Source: JADJLQ01 sp964405735
GTDB taxonomy: Bacteria > Bacteroidota > Bacteroidia > Chitinophagales > Saprospiraceae
Assembly: GCA_964405735.1 (NCBI GenBank)
Contig: CAYOPD010000006.1
Span: 1 to 64,000, forward strand
Direction: 5' to 3'
Length of the DNA: 64,000 nucleotides
The position numbers were made by a program, and so were the translations under genes. Positions 44,148-52,967 of this stretch are shown here, piece by piece; positions within the stretch are counted from its first letter, which is position 1, and the number at the start of each line of letters is the position of its first letter. The notes below the pieces were generated by a model, which was not told where the DNA came from, searched no databases, and worked only from the letters and a program-made list of their open reading frames with translations.

Positions 44148-45197
44148 ATGAAGGCCCTCACCTTTAACGGCATTGGTTCAATCCGCTATGAAGAGATACC
44201 GGATCCGGTCCTGATCAACGATGACGACGTCATTGTCCATACGGAACATTGTGCCATCTGCGGTTCGGATCTTCATGTTTTGCACGGCAGGGAGCAGGGC
44301 ATTGACCTTCACACTGCCATGGGCCATGAATTTACCGGTGAAGTGGTGGAAGTGGGTAAAAAGGTTGGCCGCTTTCGGCCCGGCGATAAAGTGGTCAGCC
44401 CTTTCACTACAGCTTGCGGAAAATGTTATTATTGTCTACATGGCCTCAGTGCGCGCTGCATCCACAATCAGATATATGGCTGGGTGCAAAACGGGACAGG
44501 TTTGCAGGGCGGCCAGGCTGAATATGTAAGGGTGCCATTGGCTAACTCGACCCTGATCAACTATGAGGAATATGATTTATCCGGCGAGCTTGCCCTGCTT
44601 GCCGGAGATGTTTTCAGTACCGGTTATTTCGGAGCCAGCATGGCCGAGGTGAAAAAGGGTGGGTCGGTAGTGGTGATCGGATGCGGACCGGTGGGCCTGA
44701 TGGCGGTCTACAGCGCACTGCTGATGGATGCGGGGAAGATCCTGGCGGTGGATACCATTGATCGACGTCTTCAGTTTGCCAATAAAATGGGAGCCATCGC
44801 CCTGGATGCCAGCCAACCGGTACGGGAGGCGGTTTTTCAATATACCGAAGGCCGTGGAGCGGATGCCGTGATCGAAGCAGTGGGTAGCGCTCCTGCCCAA
44901 AGGCTTGCCTTTGAGTTGGTCAGGCCCGGGGGAATTATAGCCACCATTGGAGTGCATACCACAGACCATTTTGTATTTAAACCTGCTGACGTATACAATA
45001 AGAACATCACCTATAAAAGCGGCCGCTGCCCGGCACGGTCCCTGATGGAAACTACACTGCCGCTGCTCGCAGCCAATGTCCAAACCCTTTCCAATATCAT
45101 CACCCACCGGATGCATTTAAAAGAAGGCGTAAAGGCTTATGATATTTTTGATCAGAAAAAGGACGGATGTATAAAATTGATCCTGAGTACGGATTAG
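44148..45197 (+). CDS. Zinc-dependent medium-chain alcohol dehydrogenase
   Basis: A 349-residue MDR-family dehydrogenase. The catalytic zinc ligands are in HCAICGSDLH and MGHEFTGEVVE, and the structural-zinc cysteines in CGKCYYCLHGLSARC. The Rossmann part has VVVIGCGPVGLMAVYSALLM. It will oxidise an alcohol or polyol with NAD(P); the sequence leans to the tetrahydrobutyrate/threonine-type group. The substrate is not evident. It is divergent from the acetyltransferase across a 67-base, strongly AT-rich spacer. Confidence 0.92.
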   Translation: MKALTFNGIGSIRYEEIPDPVLINDDDVIVHTEHCAICGSDLHVLHGREQGIDLHTAMGHEFTGEVVEVGKKVGRFRPGDKVVSPFTTACGKCYYCLHGLSARCIHNQIYGWVQNGTGLQGGQAEYVRVPLANSTLINYEEYDLSGELALLAGDVFSTGYFGASMAEVKKGGSVVVIGCGPVGLMAVYSALLMDAGKILAVDTIDRRLQFANKMGAIALDASQPVREAVFQYTEGRGADAVIEAVGSAPAQRLAFELVRPGGIIATIGVHTTDHFVFKPADVYNKNITYKSGRCPARSLMETTLPLLAANVQTLSNIITHRMHLKEGVKAYDIFDQKKDGCIKLILSTD

Positions 45198-45370
45198 ATC
45201 AACAGGTGGTCCATTTGTTCACAAAAAGAAAAAACACCTGGGTATTGATTCATTAACCTTCGTTAAATTCAATTCGTGAAGAACTAACCTCTGTTTTGCC
45301 ACGTTGCATTGATATCCCTGCAGTTGAAGGTGCGGGATATGGCGTTTCTATCTGAGGCGGTGTTCCCGCA

Positions 45371-46702
45371 TCAACTTTTAATCTCGGCGAGGTTTGGAGA
45401 TTTTTTAAATTTAGGAGGCTTTCCCTTTAATGGGTTATTGTACAAGTGAAGGGTCATTAGTTTGGGCAGGTTACTGAATTCAGGAATTTTTCCCGTCAGT
45501 TGGTTGTCATTCAGTTGAAGGGATAGTAGACGCGGGATTTTTGCAAAATTGGGAATGACACCGGTCAACTGGTTTTGAGCCAGGTTGAGATTTTCCAGCA
45601 GGGGCAGGTGATTAAAATTGGGTATGGCTCCATTGAGTTTGTTGTTGCTCAGATTTAAGGCGCGCAGTTCGGGCATCAACTTAAAGTCCGGTATGGACCC
45701 GCCTATAATGTTGTTTTGCAGCCACAGGGTCCGTAATCTGGGCATGTTGTAATCCTTGAGAAGGCCATCAAAGCCATTGTTCTGAAGCATCAGCTCGGAC
45801 ATATTCACCGAGACTGGCAAGGCCGGAAGGCCGCCTTCAAGGTGGTTACCGGATAAATTCAATGTTTCCAGTTTGTCGTGGACGGAGAAGGCAGGCGCCG
45901 GGCCACTGAGGGCATTATCCGACAGGTCCAGGGTCTGAAGGTGGATGTGCAATTTCCATTCCGGAATCTTCCCCGAAATTTTAGTGCCTGAAATCCTCAG
46001 GTTGCGAAGAAGCGGTGTTTTTTCAAAAGAAGGCAGGTTGCCTTCAAGGGCGCCGGTAATTTCCAGCGTATGAAGCTTGGGAAGTTTTCCAAAATCGGGT
46101 AGGGTGCCTGAAAAATTTCCGTTCAGATAAAGTTCTTCCAGGGCCGGGGTTTTATCCAGATCGGGGACAGTCCCGGTGACTTGTCCGGAAGAAATATCCA
46201 GGTATTCCAGTTCTGGCAGTTTATCAAACTTGGGTATGCTGCCGGTCACCTGATCGGATTTTATGATCAGGTATTTGAGGTTGGCCAGGTTGTTAAAGTT
46301 GGGTATGGCTCCTCTGATGCCGGGTTCGTCGAGCATCAGTTGGTATAGGGCAGGCAGGACAAGGTTGGGCAGAGTCCCGTTGAGGTTGTTGTTGGACAGG
46401 ATGATTTCTGAAACGCAACCCGTTTTGCTGGTGGTCACCCCATGCCAGGTGCCGACCGGTTGAGCGAGGTCCCATTTTTTGTACCAGTCCGGCCCTCCAA
46501 GGGCATTGTAGAATTTGACAAGTTCAAGGGAATCATTTTTTCTTGAACATTTAGCGACCGGAGGCGGGCTTGGTTTTTTAACCGGATTGGTCCTTTTTGG
46601 AGGAGGATTTTTAAGTTTTATTTGTGCATGAAGGCCTTCCTGATCCGGAATGGAAAGAAAAAAGACGCACGCTAAAAATATCTTCAACAGTCTTGCAATC
46701 AT
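45371..46702 (-). CDS. Secreted plant-type leucine-rich repeat protein
   Basis: A 443-residue protein with a Sec signal (LLKIFLACVFFLSIPD) and a Pro/Lys-rich stretch (about 30-50). The N-terminal cap (57-95) contains LVKFYNALGGPDWYKKWDL and a Cys pair. About 14 repeats of roughly 23 residues follow, of the plant-specific type, each ending in the G-x-IPxF turn (NKLNGAIPNF, NQLTGVIPNF, NQLTGKIPEF). No type IX secretion sorting domain is seen at the C-terminus. Such proteins usually bind other proteins or glycans at the surface. The 173 bases between it and the convergent dehydrogenase hold nothing I recognise. Confidence 0.85.
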   Translation of the reverse strand: MIARLLKIFLACVFFLSIPDQEGLHAQIKLKNPPPKRTNPVKKPSPPPVAKCSRKNDSLELVKFYNALGGPDWYKKWDLAQPVGTWHGVTTSKTGCVSEIILSNNNLNGTLPNLVLPALYQLMLDEPGIRGAIPNFNNLANLKYLIIKSDQVTGSIPKFDKLPELEYLDISSGQVTGTVPDLDKTPALEELYLNGNFSGTLPDFGKLPKLHTLEITGALEGNLPSFEKTPLLRNLRISGTKISGKIPEWKLHIHLQTLDLSDNALSGPAPAFSVHDKLETLNLSGNHLEGGLPALPVSVNMSELMLQNNGFDGLLKDYNMPRLRTLWLQNNIIGGSIPDFKLMPELRALNLSNNKLNGAIPNFNHLPLLENLNLAQNQLTGVIPNFAKIPRLLSLQLNDNQLTGKIPEFSNLPKLMTLHLYNNPLKGKPPKFKKSPNLAEIKS

Positions 46703-46733
46703 CTTTCTCGTTTGAACCTATAAAGAATATGGT

Positions 46734-47492
46734 TCAGCTTTTAATGGTTTTTTTATAGATATGGTTCACTTTTTTCTGAATATCGGTGATCCTTTCATCC
46801 GACATGCGGTCCAGGGCCAGTTTCGGATCTCCGAAAGCGAGGCAAGCCTTGTATTGCCATATTTCGCCGATCTGGCTGAAGGGTATGGTATAAGGTTCAT
46901 AGGCCGGATTGTCTGAGGTCAATTGGATCTCTTTTTTTTCTTTCAGGACTTTCAGGCGTTTGAATACAACGCCTTCGGATTTATGAATCAGGATGTAAAG
47001 ATGATCATTTTTGATTTCATTTATTTTTTCCACGTATTGCCCGATGATGATGGACCCGCTCTCAATGGGCATCATGGAATCGCCACGGATTTCGAAGGCC
47101 CTGAAGCTGCCTTGTGGCAATTTTGGGATATACATGCGGGGCAACTGACGGAGGTATTGCGGGTCCTGGAAGGCATCCAGGTAACCGGCTTCAGCCTTGG
47201 TGTCCACCAATTCGATATTCTGGCGGTTTTGACTGTCTACGGTAATGGCCAGGATTTTCAGGTCGCGGTCCGTAAGTCGGGAAGGATCGAGCTGGTCCAT
47301 TTGATGGATCAGAAGGTCATCGAGTCCCACATTAAAATAGCGGGCTATTTTGGCAAGCATGTTCACACTGGGCTCGGTATGATTCCTTTCATAATCGCCC
47401 AGGGTGGTGCGTGGCAGGCCCAGGTCATTGGCCGCTTGTTGTTGTGAAATTTTTTTTATTTCCCTTAGGTATTTCAGGTTGTCACCCAGCAT
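46734..47492 (-). CDS. XRE/S24-type transcriptional regulator (LexA-like)
   Basis: A 252-residue two-domain regulator. Residues 1-62 are a helix-turn-helix of the XRE type (ISQQQAANDLGLPRTTLGDY). Residues 95-225 are an S24 peptidase-like domain: the scissile Ala-Gly is in AEAGYLDAF (102-103), the nucleophile Ser139 in RGDSMMP and the Lys178 in VVFKRLKV. All parts for self-cleavage are kept, so it could be relieved by DNA damage, but its trigger is unknown. It has its own promoter and is 31 bases upstream of the LRR gene. No phage genes lie around it. Confidence 0.9.
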   Translation of the reverse strand: MLGDNLKYLREIKKISQQQAANDLGLPRTTLGDYERNHTEPSVNMLAKIARYFNVGLDDLLIHQMDQLDPSRLTDRDLKILAITVDSQNRQNIELVDTKAEAGYLDAFQDPQYLRQLPRMYIPKLPQGSFRAFEIRGDSMMPIESGSIIIGQYVEKINEIKNDHLYILIHKSEGVVFKRLKVLKEKKEIQLTSDNPAYEPYTIPFSQIGEIWQYKACLAFGDPKLALDRMSDERITDIQKKVNHIYKKTIKS

Positions 47493-47509
47493 GGTTCCGG
47501 ATTTTTCGA

Positions 47510-47517
47510 CAAAGTTA
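47510..47517 (-). promoter_or_regulatory. Promoter -7 box of the XRE/S24 regulator
   Basis: The minus strand reads TAACTTTG, a perfect TAnnTTTG, 18 bases before the ATG. The remaining spacer to the 47730 gene (about 210 bases) shows no gene and no clear operator. Confidence 0.55.
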
Positions 47518-47729
47518 GGGATAATTATTCGACCATGCTTTTCTCTTTTTAGGCTGTATATGTTGGCTCATTTGAAATTCAGCATTTAATCAATACGGTT
47601 AAGTTCCACACTCTTTAGCCTGTACCTTCTCGGACCGAATTCTCGGACTACCAACCACTATCCACCCTTTTTGGTTTCCACCCGGATAATCCCTATTTTT
47701 ATCATTCACTAAAAACAAAAAACTGCATC

Positions 47730-49037
47730 ATGGATCGTCGCAAATTTGTAAAGTCCACCGCTGCCCTGGGCGGAGCCAGCCTCTTACTGGACAACCCCCT
47801 CCAGGCTATGGTTCACCACAGCATGGCCGATGAAATCAAAATAGCCGTCGTGGGTTGCGGCGGAAGAGGTACCGGTGCCGCCATCCAGGCCCTGAGCACC
47901 AAACAAAATGTAAAACTGGTCGCCATGGCCGATGCCTTTGCCGACCGCATCGAAGAAAGCGTGAAGGCCATCCAAAAAGAGATGGAGGAATCCGGCATCC
48001 TTAAATCCAAATTTGCCGTAGCCGAAGAAAACAAATTCACCGGTTTCGATGCCTATAAAAAAGCCATTCCCCTGGCCGATGTGGTGATCCTGGCCACTCC
48101 CCCGGGGTTCCGGCCCATCCACTTCGCGGAGGCCATATCCAAAAACAAACAGGTTTTCATGGAGAAACCCGTGGCTACCGATGCCTTGGGTGTTCGCAGC
48201 GTCCTGGAAACCGCCGAAAAAGCCAAAGCCAAAAAACTCAATGTGGTGGTCGGCCTTCAAAGGCATTACCAGAAAATATACCAGAGATGGGTGGAAGCCC
48301 TGCAGGAAGGGGCCATTGGGGAAATCACCGCCTCCAGGGTTTACTGGAACGATGCGGGGGTATGGGTGAAAGAACGCAAACCGGGCATGACCGAAATGGA
48401 ATACCAAATGCGAAACTGGTATTATTTCAACTGGCTCTGCGGCGACCATATCTGTGAACAGCATATCCATAACCTCGATGTCGGCAACTGGGTAAAACAA
48501 GGTTATCCCGTCTCCGCCAAAGGCATGGGTGGCCGCCAAACCCGTACTGGCAAGGAATTCGGGGAGATCTACGACCATTTTACCGTTGAATATGAATATG
48601 CCGACGGCTCCCGGATGTATAGCCAGTGCCGCCATACCAAAGGCTGCCTCAATGCCGTAACCGAACAATTTGACGGCACCGCCGGCGTGGCCCCTAAACC
48701 GGGCCTGATCCAGACCCGCAAAGGTTATGTCCTGCTCAAACACGACGATAAAAATGATGGCAATCCTTACCAGGTCGAGCATGATGTCCTTTTTGATGCC
48801 ATCGCAAAGAATGAATACAAATTCGCCGATGCTGAAAACGGAGCCAAGGCAACCCTTACTGCCATCATGGGCAGGATGGCCGCTTACAGTGGCCAGCTCA
48901 TCGAATGGGACAAAGCCCTGCAATCCAACATCAACCTTCAACCTGAGGCTTATTCCTGGGATGCCAAACCAAAATCATTGCCGGACAAAGACGGATTTTA
49001 CCAGATCCCAATGCCTGGGAAATCTATAGTTATATAA
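47730..49037 (+). CDS. Gfo/Idh/MocA-family oxidoreductase
   Basis: A 435-residue protein with the N-terminus DRRKFVKSTAALGGASLLLD, a Tat-like leader of low hydrophobicity. The nucleotide-binding loop IAVVGCGGRGTGAAIQAL is complete here, and the family Lys is in VFMEKPVATDALG. The active-site block is LCGDHICEQHIHNLDVGNW with His residues. Codons end in C more often than in the neighbours, as in highly expressed genes. It is a different branch from the two long paralogues at 21534 and 42160. An octamer-type inverted repeat follows the stop. Confidence 0.9.
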   Translation: MDRRKFVKSTAALGGASLLLDNPLQAMVHHSMADEIKIAVVGCGGRGTGAAIQALSTKQNVKLVAMADAFADRIEESVKAIQKEMEESGILKSKFAVAEENKFTGFDAYKKAIPLADVVILATPPGFRPIHFAEAISKNKQVFMEKPVATDALGVRSVLETAEKAKAKKLNVVVGLQRHYQKIYQRWVEALQEGAIGEITASRVYWNDAGVWVKERKPGMTEMEYQMRNWYYFNWLCGDHICEQHIHNLDVGNWVKQGYPVSAKGMGGRQTRTGKEFGEIYDHFTVEYEYADGSRMYSQCRHTKGCLNAVTEQFDGTAGVAPKPGLIQTRKGYVLLKHDDKNDGNPYQVEHDVLFDAIAKNEYKFADAENGAKATLTAIMGRMAAYSGQLIEWDKALQSNINLQPEAYSWDAKPKSLPDKDGFYQIPMPGKSIVI

Positions 49038-49049
49038 TCCAAAAATATA

Positions 49050-49115
49050 GGAGGAAGGGAGGAAGGGAGAAAGGGAGGAAAGCATACCTTCCCTTCCTCC
49101 CTTCCTCCCGTCTCC
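49050..49115. repeat. Octamer tandem array forming a large inverted repeat
   Basis: The left arm (49050-49083) is made of four GGAGGAAG-type octamers; the right arm (49088-49115) is their complement, CTTCCTCC. Four bases separate the arms. It would form a stem of over 25 pairs with few mismatches in DNA or RNA. It lies 13 bases after the dehydrogenase stop and directly before the ApbE start. Confidence 0.75.
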
Positions 49116-49130
49116 ATTTCTCCTCAACAA

Positions 49131-50108
49131 TTGTCTCTATTTAAAGGGATTTTCCTTCTCTATCTTTTGATGCAATGCAGCGTGAGCTGTCCTGTCATTG
49201 CTCAACAGACTCGGTATGAATTCCATTCCCCCAAGATGGGTACAGAGTTCAACATGATCGTATATGGTCACGATTCCATCAAAGTGGCCGGAGCGGTTGC
49301 CCTTGCCTGGCAAAGGATTGACCGGATCAATGAAGTTTTTAGCGATTACAGTTCCAGCAGCGAATTGCACCGGATCCATGAAAATGCCAGGGAAGGGTAT
49401 TACCCGGTGAGCGGAGAGTTTGAAAAGATCCTGCGGTTGAGCCTGGTATATTCCCGGTTGAGCAAAGGCGCCTTTGATGTATCCGTGGGTTCACTGTCCA
49501 GGCTATGGAGGCGGGCTATAAAAACGGATGACTTTCCAGAAGCAGGGAAAATTGAGGAGGCGCGCAAGGCTGCTGGTTACCGGAAAATAAAATTCAAGGA
49601 TTCCGGAATACGCATTCCGGCCAATCTGTTCCTGGATTTTGGGGCCATCGCCAAGGGTTATGCGGTGGATGAGGCCTATAGGGTCCTTGTGGAAAATCAA
49701 CTGCCCATCGCCCTGGTGGATGGCGGCGGTGATGTGTATGCCGGCCTGGCCCCACCAGGGACCGAAGGTTGGGTGGTCAGTCTCCTGGTCAGTAATCCGG
49801 ATGGCCGGGTCGAAGACAGCACCGTCCTCGTCGCTTCAAAGGCCATTGTCACCTCCGGCGATGCGTATAAATATATCGAACGGGGTGGGAAGCGGTATTC
49901 ACACATCATCGATCCCCGAACAGGTTATGGAGTCGCCGGTCCGCAATGGGCAACGGTGATCGCAGCATCGGCAACGCATGCTGACGCCCTGGCTACCGTC
50001 ATGTGTTTATTATCCGGGAGAGCGGCTTTAAAATTTGAGAAAAAATGGAAAAGAAGGTTTGGAGACCAAGGAGAATACAGGGTGTTAGTTAGTAAGTTGG
50101 CAAGTTAG
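49131..50108 (+). CDS. apbE: FAD:protein FMN transferase ApbE
   Basis: A 325-residue protein with a signal segment (GIFLLYLLMQCSVSCPVIA), starting at a TTG. ApbE motifs: LFLDFGAIAKGYAVDEAY, VDGGGDVYAG, SGDAYKYIERGGKRYSHI followed by DPRTGYGV, and ATHADALATVMCLL. It attaches FMN to a Thr in periplasmic parts of NQR or RNF complexes. A Mg2+ site is formed by Asp and Ala/Thr in these loops. Length is standard. The final codons (LVSKLAS, TAG) read through a tandem repeat, so the C-terminal end may be variable. It is convergent with nadC. Confidence 0.92.
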   Translation: MSLFKGIFLLYLLMQCSVSCPVIAQQTRYEFHSPKMGTEFNMIVYGHDSIKVAGAVALAWQRIDRINEVFSDYSSSSELHRIHENAREGYYPVSGEFEKILRLSLVYSRLSKGAFDVSVGSLSRLWRRAIKTDDFPEAGKIEEARKAAGYRKIKFKDSGIRIPANLFLDFGAIAKGYAVDEAYRVLVENQLPIALVDGGGDVYAGLAPPGTEGWVVSLLVSNPDGRVEDSTVLVASKAIVTSGDAYKYIERGGKRYSHIIDPRTGYGVAGPQWATVIAASATHADALATVMCLLSGRAALKFEKKWKRRFGDQGEYRVLVSKLAS

Positions 50109-50112
50109 CAGG
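50084..50112. repeat. AAGTTGGC-type tandem repeat over the apbE stop
   Basis: Octamers AAGTTGGC and AAGTTAGC follow a GTTAGTTA start; the block codes the last seven residues of ApbE and contains its TAG. It fills the 4-base spacer to the convergent nadC stop. Confidence 0.5.
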
Positions 50113-50970
50113 TCATTTCATTTCCGGTAATATAATTTTCATACTGATGTCCAGTTGACCCGCCGAATGGGTCAAGGCGCCTACTGAAATATACTGTACC
50201 CCGGTCTGGGCGATTTTCCTAACGTTGAGCAAGGTGACCCCTCCGGAGGCTTCCGTTTCAAATTGGTTATTGACTATGGCTACCGCTTCCTTGAGAAGGG
50301 GCAACTGAAAATTGTCAAACATGATGCGGTTGACGCCCCCTACACGAACAATCTCGTAAACTTCGACCAGGTTGCGGGCTTCGATCGTGATTTTTCTTTT
50401 CAGTTTTTTCTTTTTGAGGTAATCTTTCACCTGGTTGATCGCCAGTTCGATGGAGCCGCAGGCATCGATATGATTGTCCTTGAGCATGATCCAGTCGTAT
50501 AGACCACTGCGGTAATTGTGGCATCCGCCGCATTTGACCGCGTATTTTTCCAGGAAACGGTTGAGCGGAGTGGTTTTCCTCGTGTCGAGGATCTTGACCG
50601 GCAAACCCTCCACTTCAGCGGCAAAACGGTCTGCCATGGTGGCAATGCCGCTCAGGCGCTGCAGGGTATTCAGGACCAGTCGTTCAGCCATGAGCAATTT
50701 CCGGGTGTTGGCCTGCACTTCAAAAGCGATATCCCCATAGACCACGGGTTGTCCATCTTTCAGAAAAGCCTTGAACCGGGACGCCGGATCGATGATCTTG
50801 AAGGCCTTTCTCGCGAATTCTATGCCCGCCACCACACCATCGTCCTTAATGACGCACCGGGCCCTGGATACCGATTTGGCCGGAATACAGGCATTGGAGG
50901 TATGATCCCCTTCCCCCACATCTTCTTTTAAAGCCAGTTTTACAAAAGTTTCGACTTGCGCTTGATCCAT
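50113..50970 (-). CDS. nadC: Nicotinate-nucleotide diphosphorylase (carboxylating)
   Basis: A 285-residue enzyme that converts quinolinate and PRPP to nicotinate mononucleotide in NAD synthesis. LNTLQRLSGIATMADRF and KILDTRKTTPLNRFLEKYAV (Arg and Lys for the carboxylates) with CGGCHNYRSGLYDWIMLKDN are the classic NadC blocks; GVNRIMFDNFQLPLL and the closing ISVGALTHSAGQLDISMKI hold the phosphate site. It follows the outer-membrane protein gene by 9 bases on the same strand. nadA and nadB are not in the window. Confidence 0.95.
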   Translation of the reverse strand: MDQAQVETFVKLALKEDVGEGDHTSNACIPAKSVSRARCVIKDDGVVAGIEFARKAFKIIDPASRFKAFLKDGQPVVYGDIAFEVQANTRKLLMAERLVLNTLQRLSGIATMADRFAAEVEGLPVKILDTRKTTPLNRFLEKYAVKCGGCHNYRSGLYDWIMLKDNHIDACGSIELAINQVKDYLKKKKLKRKITIEARNLVEVYEIVRVGGVNRIMFDNFQLPLLKEAVAIVNNQFETEASGGVTLLNVRKIAQTGVQYISVGALTHSAGQLDISMKIILPEMK

Positions 50971-50979
50971 ACGTCTGTT

Positions 50980-51762
50980 TTAAAATACAAAACCCAGCCG
51001 GATACTGAGGCCGTGAATAAAAGTATTTGAATTTTCAGGAAGGCGGGTGTAGATATCGTTGTTCGGGTCTCCGTTGTTTCCCTGGGAAATGATCCGGGAT
51101 TTAAATCCGTGGTTGAGGGTGAGATCGGATAGGAAACGTTGATAACGAATACCAGCAGAGAGCCAGGCCCTCCTGCCTATCCTTCTTTCCAGCCCCATAC
51201 CCACGCCGATGGATAAGGACATTCTTTGCAGGTCGGGCAGGATGTTTTCTCCACCGGTCAGCACCCCATTATTATGAATGGCCCCTCTTGCCTTGAGTAA
51301 TTTATGAATGCCCATCTGCAAGGGCTCAAGATAATAGTTTTTCTCTTCGTGGCTTTCCATCCGGTATTTCAGGCCCAGCCCGGCTTCCCAGAATTGAAGC
51401 TGGTAGGTGAGTCTGCTGTTGTCGGGCACCGGCTTATGGCCCAGGTTATAGTTTGGCGATTTGAGCTCCGATTCCAACCAGAAATTACCTCCGGTTTGAT
51501 AGAGGAGGGACCCTCCCTGGTTGATGGAAAGACTGGTGGATGCCCCGAGGGCCCATTTGTTGTGAAACAAATATTCGCCGGAGATGCCCATCCGCAGGCC
51601 AAGTTTCCCGGCTCCGGTTTTTATCTCTAAATCCGAGGACGACATCCATGTAAAAACAGGTTCCGCATATAAACCCAATTTGAGAGACTGTCCATGGCCG
51701 GAAAAAGGGAATAATCCACTTCCGACCAGGGCGATCAAAATTATAATCCGGCTCCGGCTCAT
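50980..51762 (-). CDS. Outer-membrane beta-barrel protein
   Basis: A 260-residue protein. The signal peptide is SRIIILIALVGSGLFPFSGH, cleaved before QSLKL, and the mature part has about ten amphipathic strands (LKLGLYAEPVFTW, KLGLRMGISGEYLF, WLSAGIRYQRFLSD) with an aromatic final strand IHGLSIRLGFVF, the C-terminal Phe being the BAM signal. It belongs to the wide OmpA/PorT-like barrel group; a specific role cannot be told. The ATG at 51762 gives the signal peptide; a longer frame adds 32 residues without sense. It is in one transcript with nadC. Confidence 0.78.
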   Translation of the reverse strand: MSRSRIIILIALVGSGLFPFSGHGQSLKLGLYAEPVFTWMSSSDLEIKTGAGKLGLRMGISGEYLFHNKWALGASTSLSINQGGSLLYQTGGNFWLESELKSPNYNLGHKPVPDNSRLTYQLQFWEAGLGLKYRMESHEEKNYYLEPLQMGIHKLLKARGAIHNNGVLTGGENILPDLQRMSLSIGVGMGLERRIGRRAWLSAGIRYQRFLSDLTLNHGFKSRIISQGNNGDPNNDIYTRLPENSNTFIHGLSIRLGFVF

Positions 51763-51915
51763 TTTAGCGGGCGCAAATATCCACTTTTGGTTTGATTTCT
51801 TCCTGATTATCCATGGAAAGTATCCCTTACAGGTATTCCCAGCCATCTGTTCACACATATCATAATAACGTGTATTTTCGTTAATTGCCTGAGATGGCTT
51901 TAGTTAAATTGATTA

Positions 51916-52920
51916 ATGAGATACTTAACCATCTTCCTCCTGGGTTTCCTATGGTCTCAATGCCGAAATGATTCTGCCTCCGGCCCGGCCCCCGCTGAGG
52001 TAATGGTCGAAGATGCTTTCATCCGGTTTATTGGAACACCGGAGGACCAGCTTACCTTAAAACTGGATTCGATCATGAACCTGGATCGTTCATTTACAGT
52101 ACTTTTCAATGGGGTAATCCTGGGTGGTTTGGACAGTGTTCCTGTGAGGGAGCATGTGCTTGCCTGGTTTAAGGATACGGTGAGGGCCAGGTTAAAAGAA
52201 AATTGCCAAATCGTTTTTAAGTCCATGGACTGGCAAAAAAGCCTGGGCCTGCCATTTGCAAAATACAAACAGGCTTTCCCCGAAAGGGCGGTTCCGGTGA
52301 TCCATACCCTCATCACTGATTTTAATTACGGCATATTTTTGTTCAGGGACGATCTGGGAAGGGATGCCCTGGGTGTTGGACTGGAGATGTTTTTGGGTGA
52401 TACACGCTTATACGATCAGCTGTCCGTTCAGAACCCGAATTTTTCCTCTTATCTCAACCGGACCTTCAACCTGGACCACCTTCCATCCAAAATCATCCAT
52501 GCCCTCATCAGCGACCTGGTTCCGGAACCTTCGGGCAACCGGCTGCTGGACCATATTATCCGTGAAGGCAAAATCCTGTACATCACCCGGGACCTGATGC
52601 CAGGCATTGCAGATACCATCCTGCATGAATACAGATCCGACCAAATGCGATGGGTGATTGAAAATGAATGGGACATCTGGCGTTTCCTCCTCAGTGAAAA
52701 ATTGCTTTACCAGTCTGTGGGCAAGGACATCATCAACCTGGTGCAACCGGCTCCTCATAGCCAGGGCATGCCCCCGGAAGCTCCCGGGCGTGCGGTGAAT
52801 GCAGTCGGCCTGAAAATCATCGAAGCATTTATGAAGCGCGAAAAGCACAGTCTCTCTGAGTTGGCCGGAAAAACCAATGCCGACGAAATCCTGCAAAAAG
52901 CACGCTATCGCCCGGGCTAA
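51916..52920 (+). CDS. gldB: Gliding motility lipoprotein GldB
   Basis: A 334-residue lipoprotein. The leader MRYLTIFLLGFLWSQC ends in a lipobox-like SQC at Cys16. The central and C-terminal blocks match GldB: LGVGLEMFLGDTRLYD, PEPSGNRLLDHIIREGKILY, and EWDIWRFLLSEKLLYQS followed by QPAPHSQGMPPEAPGR. GldB is needed for gliding in Flavobacterium and is tied to the type IX secretion motor. It is present in many non-gliding Bacteroidota too, so gliding is not proven. It is monocistronic or read with the 2OG oxygenase 47 bases on. Confidence 0.9.
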   Translation: MRYLTIFLLGFLWSQCRNDSASGPAPAEVMVEDAFIRFIGTPEDQLTLKLDSIMNLDRSFTVLFNGVILGGLDSVPVREHVLAWFKDTVRARLKENCQIVFKSMDWQKSLGLPFAKYKQAFPERAVPVIHTLITDFNYGIFLFRDDLGRDALGVGLEMFLGDTRLYDQLSVQNPNFSSYLNRTFNLDHLPSKIIHALISDLVPEPSGNRLLDHIIREGKILYITRDLMPGIADTILHEYRSDQMRWVIENEWDIWRFLLSEKLLYQSVGKDIINLVQPAPHSQGMPPEAPGRAVNAVGLKIIEAFMKREKHSLSELAGKTNADEILQKARYRPG

Positions 52921-52967
52921 AGTCCAAATGGAACGGAATTTGTATATTACAAAAAAATTTAATTTGT

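Noticed and set aside
45203..45237. CAGGTG and CACCTG arms after the alcohol dehydrogenase
   Set aside because: Only six pairs with a loop of over 20 bases and no T run; too weak for a terminator.
46734..47492. S24/XRE regulator as a prophage marker
   Set aside because: No integrase, structural or replication gene of a phage is near it.
47784..48941. Antisense frame of 385 codons opposite the Gfo/Idh gene at 47730
   Set aside because: Product is rich in Phe, Gly and His as expected from the complement of C-ending codons; the plus strand codes a clear dehydrogenase.
8588..49115. Tandem repeat arrays considered as CRISPR
   Set aside because: Units are 7-8 bases without spacers, and there are no cas genes in the window.
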